A stretch of DNA of 52,032 nucleotides from a virus: the IMG/VR virus record IMGVR_UViG_3300044825_000404, positions 1-52,032 of that record. One strand, 5' to 3'. The notes beneath the pieces were generated by a model that ran no database searches, had not been told where the DNA came from, and saw only the letters and a program-made list of their open reading frames with translations. The translations under genes were made by a program, and so were the position numbers. The first letter of the stretch is position 1; every line of letters starts with the position of its first letter. Below are positions 48,801 through 52,032 of this stretch, piece by piece.

Positions 48801-49666
48801 GTGCCGCTGCCCTTCACATACCCGGTGAGGCTATTTGCTCCCGTGCCGCCACTTGCAACATTGAGCGTACCGGCCAGAACAACAGCGCCGCCAGTCGGGG
48901 ATGCCGGAGTAAAACCAGTAGAACCCGCAGAGAAAGTGGTTACGCCACCGGCAAGGCTGAACTGCTCCCAAGTGCTGCCAGTCCACGCCTCGTATGCGTT
49001 CAGGTCAGTGTTGAAGCGGAACTTGCCAAAAGCGCCTGTTGGCCTTTGCCCCGTGGTTCCAACGGGCACCTTGACCGCGCCGGTGCCGGGGAGCGTCGGG
49101 TTGTCGGCGATGCCGATAACAGGGTCACCCAACTGGCCATTGCCGTCCGCAACGTCAATCTCGTTGACCGTGCCAGTAATTGACAAGGCCGCAATCGTGC
49201 CGCCTGGACGCAGCGCCAAGACTCCGGTGCTCGGAAATGCCGCAAGGGAGCCAACAGCACCAGTCAGGGAGAAGATCGGGTTCGCGCCCGTGCCATCTGC
49301 GTTGGCGATGTTCAGACCAGGGCCAGAAGTCGTCAGAGTCCTTGAGGCAACCGTGCTTGCGGAATCCTTGACGATGAAGCCGCCCGACGCCGAATTCAGG
49401 CTGTCAGCCGCCCCAGTCATGTTCACCCGCAGGAATGACTGAGCGCCACCGTCCGTCAGTTGCAGGCCAGTGCCTACCGAAAGGTATCGGCTGTTATTGA
49501 GCGTGGTCTCTTGCGACTGGGTGACAAAGGTCTGATTCTGAGTCGGACTGTTGGCAATCGCCGCAGTCGTCGTCTTGTAAGTCCCGCCGTTTTGAACGAT
49601 CGGAACAAGTTCAGTGCCCGTTATTGGCCCCGCATTCGGGAGTTGGGTGATGGTTTGATTAGCCAT
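45878..49666 (-). CDS. Large tail fibre protein, 1262 aa
   Basis: The N-terminal attachment domain reads ITQLPNAGPITGTELVPIVQ, shared with the protein at the right edge. The body holds repeated modules: GLSGTSYNGSTPVTVAIS / GLTGTSYDGSAPITIALA, and the short motif NVASGGTG, NVANGGTG, PVANGGTG at joints. A central KSYVDGLVASGIHFHQPVRV domain is followed by further repeats, and the C-terminus (DGTKLIIRILDNGSSQTISW) is a fibre-tip-like domain. It is the largest fibre in the window and probably decides host range. It overlaps the upstream gene by 8 bases. Confidence 0.75.
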   Translation of the reverse strand: MANQTITQLPNAGPITGTELVPIVQNGGTYKTTTAAIANSPTQNQTFVTQSQETTLNNSRYLSVGTGLQLTDGGAQSFLRVNMTGAADSLNSASGGFIVKDSASTVASRTLTTSGPGLNIANADGTGANPIFSLTGAVGSLAAFPSTGVLALRPGGTIAALSITGTVNEIDVADGNGQLGDPVIGIADNPTLPGTGAVKVPVGTTGQRPTGAFGKFRFNTDLNAYEAWTGSTWEQFSLAGGVTTFSAGSTGFTPASPTGGAVVLAGTLNVASGGTGANSLTGYVKGSGTSAFTASSTVPTSDLSGTVSNAQLANSSLTVNGTTISLGGSGTITATAANPLTIGTGLSGTSYNGSTPVTVAISNTGVSAGSYGDATKTLSATVNAQGQLTALSESPIAIANTQVSGLGTMSTQNASSVAITGGTINGTTIGASTPAAGTFSSIATTTGTISTTPVNATDITNKSYVDGLVASGIHFHQPVRVESPINLNATYNNGVAGVGATLTNAGTQVALSIDGVTVAVNDRVLVYQQTNQTQNGIYVVSNVGSGSTNWVLTRASDANTYVINSANGLSEGSTVFVQEGATGAGETYTCNTSGVITFGTTNITFAQISSAQIYSAGTGLTLSGTQFSITNTGVSASTYGTASSVPTLAINAQGQVTSASNTPIAINANQITSGSITNAQLQNSSVTVNGTAISLGGSGTITAANPNALTIGAGLTGTSYDGSAPITIALATSGVTAATYGSASQVPVFAVDTYGRVTSVTDTPIAISAGAVSGLAASATTDTTNASNITSGTLGTGRLSGSYTGITGVGTLTAGTWNANPISVAYGGTGLTSTPTNGQLPIGNGTGYTLATLTAGTNVFITNSAGGITISATASAGGTVTSVDVSGGTTGLTTSGGPITTSGTITLAGTLNVANGGTGAATLTGYVKGNGTSAFTASSTIPNTDITGLGTMSTQNANSVAITGGTIEGTSVGASTASTVRGTTVTATTQFSGSGAGLTSIPLGTAVTGTLAATNGGTGQSSYAVGDLLFASTTTALSRLADVATGNALISGGVGVAPSYGKIGLTTHVSGTLPVANGGTGLTSGTSGGVLYYSATGTLASSAALTASALVIGGGAGGAPSTTTTGTGVLTALGNAANAAAGFVTGTGTATLTNKRIDPRVSSTTSTATLTPDVSVADQYNLTAQAVGLTVAAPTGTPVDGTKLIIRILDNGSSQTISWNATYTVIGVTLPTSTTASKMTYVGCIYNAANTRWDVVAVVTQA

Positions 49667-50006
49667 TAGGTGTCACCGAAATTCCGTCAAGGTTGCCGTT
49701 GTTCTCGGGCGTGTCCGTGTTGCCCTCGGTCGAGATGATGTAGTCGCCATCATTGTCCGTTACGAGGTTGTTGGGGTCTAGTGCTACAGACACATCCGGC
49801 CGCGGGAAACGCAGGTTGATACGCTCGGTCTTCCGGGCGGGAAGCCGGTAGGGGTCTTTCTCGTCCGCACAGCCCTGCTGACACACCTTCAGACCAGGGA
49901 AGTTGTGGTCCGACATCTGCTCGTCCATGGGACGCTTCATCTTGCAGCGGTCGCAGATGAAGATCGCCAGTGAGGCATTGCCGAAGGTGTCGAGAAAGAC
50001 CGGCAT
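49659..50006 (-). CDS. Zinc-ribbon-bearing structural protein, 115 aa
   Basis: Cysteines CDRCKMK and CQQGC (residues about 18-21 and 42-46) form a four-cysteine zinc site, followed by DEKDPYRLPARKTERINLRF and an acidic, unstructured tail. Such small zinc proteins sit next to the neck genes in related phages. It overlaps the fibre gene start by 8 bases and lies 2 bases after the neck gene stop. Function: probably virion assembly. Confidence 0.6.
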   Translation of the reverse strand: MPVFLDTFGNASLAIFICDRCKMKRPMDEQMSDHNFPGLKVCQQGCADEKDPYRLPARKTERINLRFPRPDVSVALDPNNLVTDNDGDYIISTEGNTDTPENNGNLDGISVTPNG

Positions 50007-50008
50007 AT

Positions 50009-51079
50009 TTACTTCGTGTACACGCTGATGTTCGGCGCGAAGTAGATAGGAGACTTGTCGCGCTCTTCCGCCTCAGCCAGGGCCAGATACTTCTCGGCCT
50101 GCTGCTCAAGGTAAGTAACCCGGTTGATGTCCACTGCGGGCAGTTCCAGAGACATCTGGTGAGCAAGCATACTGACCACAGCCATGTACCACCTCTGAGG
50201 GATCTGCAACTCGTCCGTCAGATCGCCCACATCCATGATCTGCTTGGAGTACCAGACCGTCATCTGCACAAAGGGGTCCGAGGGTACTGGCCACAGGTAG
50301 ATCTGCGGGTCAGGAACCGTGCGGTTGAACCAGAACTGGTATGGCTGATTGGCCGTAAAGTTTTTGTTCGGCAGGTTCGTGTAGTCGTCCCGGTTCAGGC
50401 GCGACATCGTGACCTCTTGGCTCATGTTGCCAACCCAGAACTCACGCAGAGCCAGGGTTGTGCCGCTGTAAGCCCGGACACGGTAATACTGGACGCTCTG
50501 GCCAGGATTGATGTCCGTCCAGATCCACTCGTTGTCTCGCACCGCTACAGCGCCCAGATCCTCCAAAGTAGACCAGGAAAGGCCGTCAGTGCTGTATTCC
50601 AGGGTCAGATTCCATGTGGCCGACCCGCCGCCTGCGATGTAGGGGAGCAATCCGATCGATCCGGCGTAGATTGGGTTGTCCGTGCCGAAGTTGATCGAGA
50701 TGTTGCCGTTGGCGGAGGTCTGTTGGCAGTAGGTAGAGGTGTTGGAGTCGCCCACCAGGGCCACATTTCCGCCCGCAGAGGTCGTATACGACCCATTTGG
50801 GCGCTGCATCGTGCGATACAGGGCGTTGAGGACATCATTTGCACCCGTTGGGAGGGTGTAGATGTAGTTTTCAGGGGTCAGACCGAAGACTTTCTTCTCA
50901 ATGGCCCAGTATTGGATGCCAATGTTGATCAGATTCGTCAAAACGAAGCCAAGAGACTCCCGAGCACTCAAAATTTGCTCAGAAGTCAGTTCTTCGGCCA
51001 GTTTTCCGCACCTTCTGGCCCCGTGATCAATCAAAGTTTGGACGTTATAGACCTGTCCATAGGCGTCAGAATAGGCCAT
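50009..51079 (-). CDS. Neck protein with inserted carbohydrate-binding-like domain, 356 aa
   Basis: The first 95 residues (IDHGARRCGKLAEELTSEQI, SLGFVLTNLINIGIQYWAIE) and the last 130 (NRDDYTNLPNKNFTANQPYQ, LWPVPSDPFVQMTVWYSK) match neck/adaptor proteins. Between them, residues about 100-220 look like an inserted beta-sandwich of the discoidin or F5/8 type C kind (STYCQQTSANGNISINFG; TWNLTLEYSTDGLSWSTLED; QYYRVRAYSGTTLALREFW). The insert may bind sugars at the virion surface. Good ribosome site AAGGAG. Confidence 0.65.
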   Translation of the reverse strand: MAYSDAYGQVYNVQTLIDHGARRCGKLAEELTSEQILSARESLGFVLTNLINIGIQYWAIEKKVFGLTPENYIYTLPTGANDVLNALYRTMQRPNGSYTTSAGGNVALVGDSNTSTYCQQTSANGNISINFGTDNPIYAGSIGLLPYIAGGGSATWNLTLEYSTDGLSWSTLEDLGAVAVRDNEWIWTDINPGQSVQYYRVRAYSGTTLALREFWVGNMSQEVTMSRLNRDDYTNLPNKNFTANQPYQFWFNRTVPDPQIYLWPVPSDPFVQMTVWYSKQIMDVGDLTDELQIPQRWYMAVVSMLAHQMSLELPAVDINRVTYLEQQAEKYLALAEAEERDKSPIYFAPNISVYTK

Positions 51080-51089
51080 TGGGTCTCCT

Positions 51090-51470
51090 TCAGAAGCCTG
51101 AGCACTTCCAACGCTTCATAGAAGCCCTGGCGCGGCTTCCAGGCTCACTTTTTTCGGCAATCGGGCGCATCCGGGCGCAGAAAGAGTCCTTTCGAGCCCC
51201 TCCTTGAGGCTGCGGAGCCTTCAAATTCGACCCGGTTTCGCGGTTGTACTTCTCCCTACCCTTTTGGGTAAGGCCCGCACCCTTGGAAACAGGCAGTTTT
51301 TCGCCCCGGCCGACGGCCAAAGAGACATTCCCGCCGTCTTTTTTGCCCTGAGCGCGACGCTGAACATCGTAGGCGATGGCCACGGCCTGCTTTTGAGGCT
51401 TGCCCGCAGCAATTTCCGTCTTGATGTTCTGCTTGAATGCCCTCTCAGACTTGCCTTTGATGAGCGGCAT
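51090..51470 (-). CDS. Basic DUF6321-like protein
   Basis: 126 aa. The opening MPLIKGKSERAFKQNIKTEI, then GKPQKQAVAIAYDVQRRAQG, and the middle GAGLTQKGREKYNRETGSNL with DSFCARM match a family often seen beside the DUF5872 family in phage genomes, called DUF6321 as far as I remember. It is basic and Gly-rich and may bind DNA. Two such basic proteins in the virion region suggest packaged or capsid-associated roles, unproven. Confidence 0.6.
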   Translation of the reverse strand: MPLIKGKSERAFKQNIKTEIAAGKPQKQAVAIAYDVQRRAQGKKDGGNVSLAVGRGEKLPVSKGAGLTQKGREKYNRETGSNLKAPQPQGGARKDSFCARMRPIAEKSEPGSRARASMKRWKCSGF

Positions 51471-51472
51471 GA

Positions 51473-52032
51473 TCAGGCCACCTGAATCATAGAAGCGATG
51501 ATGGCCGGAATCGCAGGGTAAACAGGCGAAACACTGGCCGGGAGGTGCTCAATCGACACAGACGTAGCGGTTGGAACCCACACAACTTGGACGTAGTCCG
51601 CCGCGTTGAGATCTAACAAAAATGTCAGCGCCGCCACGTTGTAGCCAAAGATGCTTGCGCTCTTGCGGGCCACAACCGTGTACTGCGTAGCGGAGTTCGC
51701 CAGATCTAAGCCGTTAATGCGAAGCCAGACCGTTGCGTCTTCCTGCGCGTTGCTCGTGTTCTTGAACTGGATGCTGAACTGCAGGTTGTACTTGCCCGCT
51801 GCCGGAACCGTGATCTTGCTGTTGTCCACAAGCGTCACGCCGTCGGCCACATCCACTGTGTTGAATGTAATGACCGTTCCCGCGCTCACATTGCCAGTCT
51901 GGTCAGTGCTGTCGCTGAAACCACCATACGCTGCGCCAAAAGCCCGCATGGTGGCCAGAGTTGCCTTGACGTTGGCCCCGCTCTGAACCAAGGGAACCAG
52001 TTCTGCGCCTGTCAGCGTCGCGGCTGACGGCA
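51473..52032 (-). CDS. Fibre/structural protein, 5' end cut by window edge
   Basis: The frame is open to the right edge, where it reads PSAATLTGAELVPLVQSGAN. That matches the ITQLPNAGPITGTELVPIVQ start of the large fibre, so only a few N-terminal residues are probably missing. The rest (TVITFNTVDVADGVTLVDNS; AAGKYNLQFSIQFKNTS; YVQVVWVPTATSVSIEHLPA) is a jelly-roll-like beta-sandwich, as in C1q/TNF-like tail tips. An in-frame ATG further in is not needed. Probably a short fibre or head-decoration protein. Confidence 0.7.
   Translation of the reverse strand, partial: PSAATLTGAELVPLVQSGANVKATLATMRAFGAAYGGFSDSTDQTGNVSAGTVITFNTVDVADGVTLVDNSKITVPAAGKYNLQFSIQFKNTSNAQEDATVWLRINGLDLANSATQYTVVARKSASIFGYNVAALTFLLDLNAADYVQVVWVPTATSVSIEHLPASVSPVYPAIPAIIASMIQVA

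Overview
This window is part of the genome of a tailed double-stranded DNA phage. The packaging genes (terS, terL, portal), a gp11-like tail adaptor with a second neck protein, very large probable virion proteins and several tail fibres point to a podovirus-type particle. No integrase, CI-type repressor, capsid gene, DNA polymerase or RNA polymerase is visible. GC is fairly high, with a few AT-richer islands. The gene families resemble those of freshwater phages of proteobacteria, possibly betaproteobacteria; that host guess is from memory and weak. Both ends cut a gene (portal 3' end on the left, a fibre-like gene 5' end on the right), so this is a piece of a longer or circularly permuted genome.

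Layout. (1) 1-8.7 kb, leftward: terS, terL, a small gene, a 1340-aa large multidomain protein and portal. A good sigma70-type promoter at 8.91-8.94 kb and a structured leader precede terS. (2) 8.9-16.6 kb, leftward: an early block of small overlapping genes that includes a Cro-like regulator, a replication initiator-like protein, a PD-(D/E)XK protein, a free-standing HNH endonuclease, a Ref-like nuclease and several microproteins. Inside this block, 10.9-11.46 kb holds five copies of a two-hairpin RNA element with compensatory base changes. (3) 16.57-16.67 kb: a divergent promoter/operator region. (4) 16.67-20.02 kb, rightward: an SSB-like protein, a RecB-like exonuclease and small genes. (5) 20.02-20.05 kb: an intrinsic terminator for leftward transcripts. 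(6) 20.1-52 kb, leftward: virion, fibre and lysis genes, including a 3002-aa giant protein, a 1526-aa repeat-bearing hub-like protein, a lysis cassette at 39.6-41.2 kb and at least four fibre-like proteins.

How it fits together. If the map is circular, transcription from the 8.9 kb promoter would leave the left edge through portal and the unseen capsid genes, re-enter at the right edge and end at the 20.03 kb terminator. That would make one very long late operon. The two divergent promoters at 16.6 kb drive the early/replication block to the left and the recombination block (SSB plus exonuclease) to the right; a palindrome over both -35 boxes is probably the Cro-like protein's operator, and a similar palindrome lies near 12.03 kb.

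The most novel element is the tandem RNA array at 10.91-11.38 kb, which sits directly upstream of a 199-aa protein with faint RAMP/Cas7-like features. Other points of interest are a leader whose anti-Shine-Dalgarno arm can mask a ribosome binding site (16.22-16.32 kb), exact 22- and 26-residue helical repeats in the 3002-aa protein, and a beta-rich repeat array placed inside an otherwise ordinary neck/tail hub protein.
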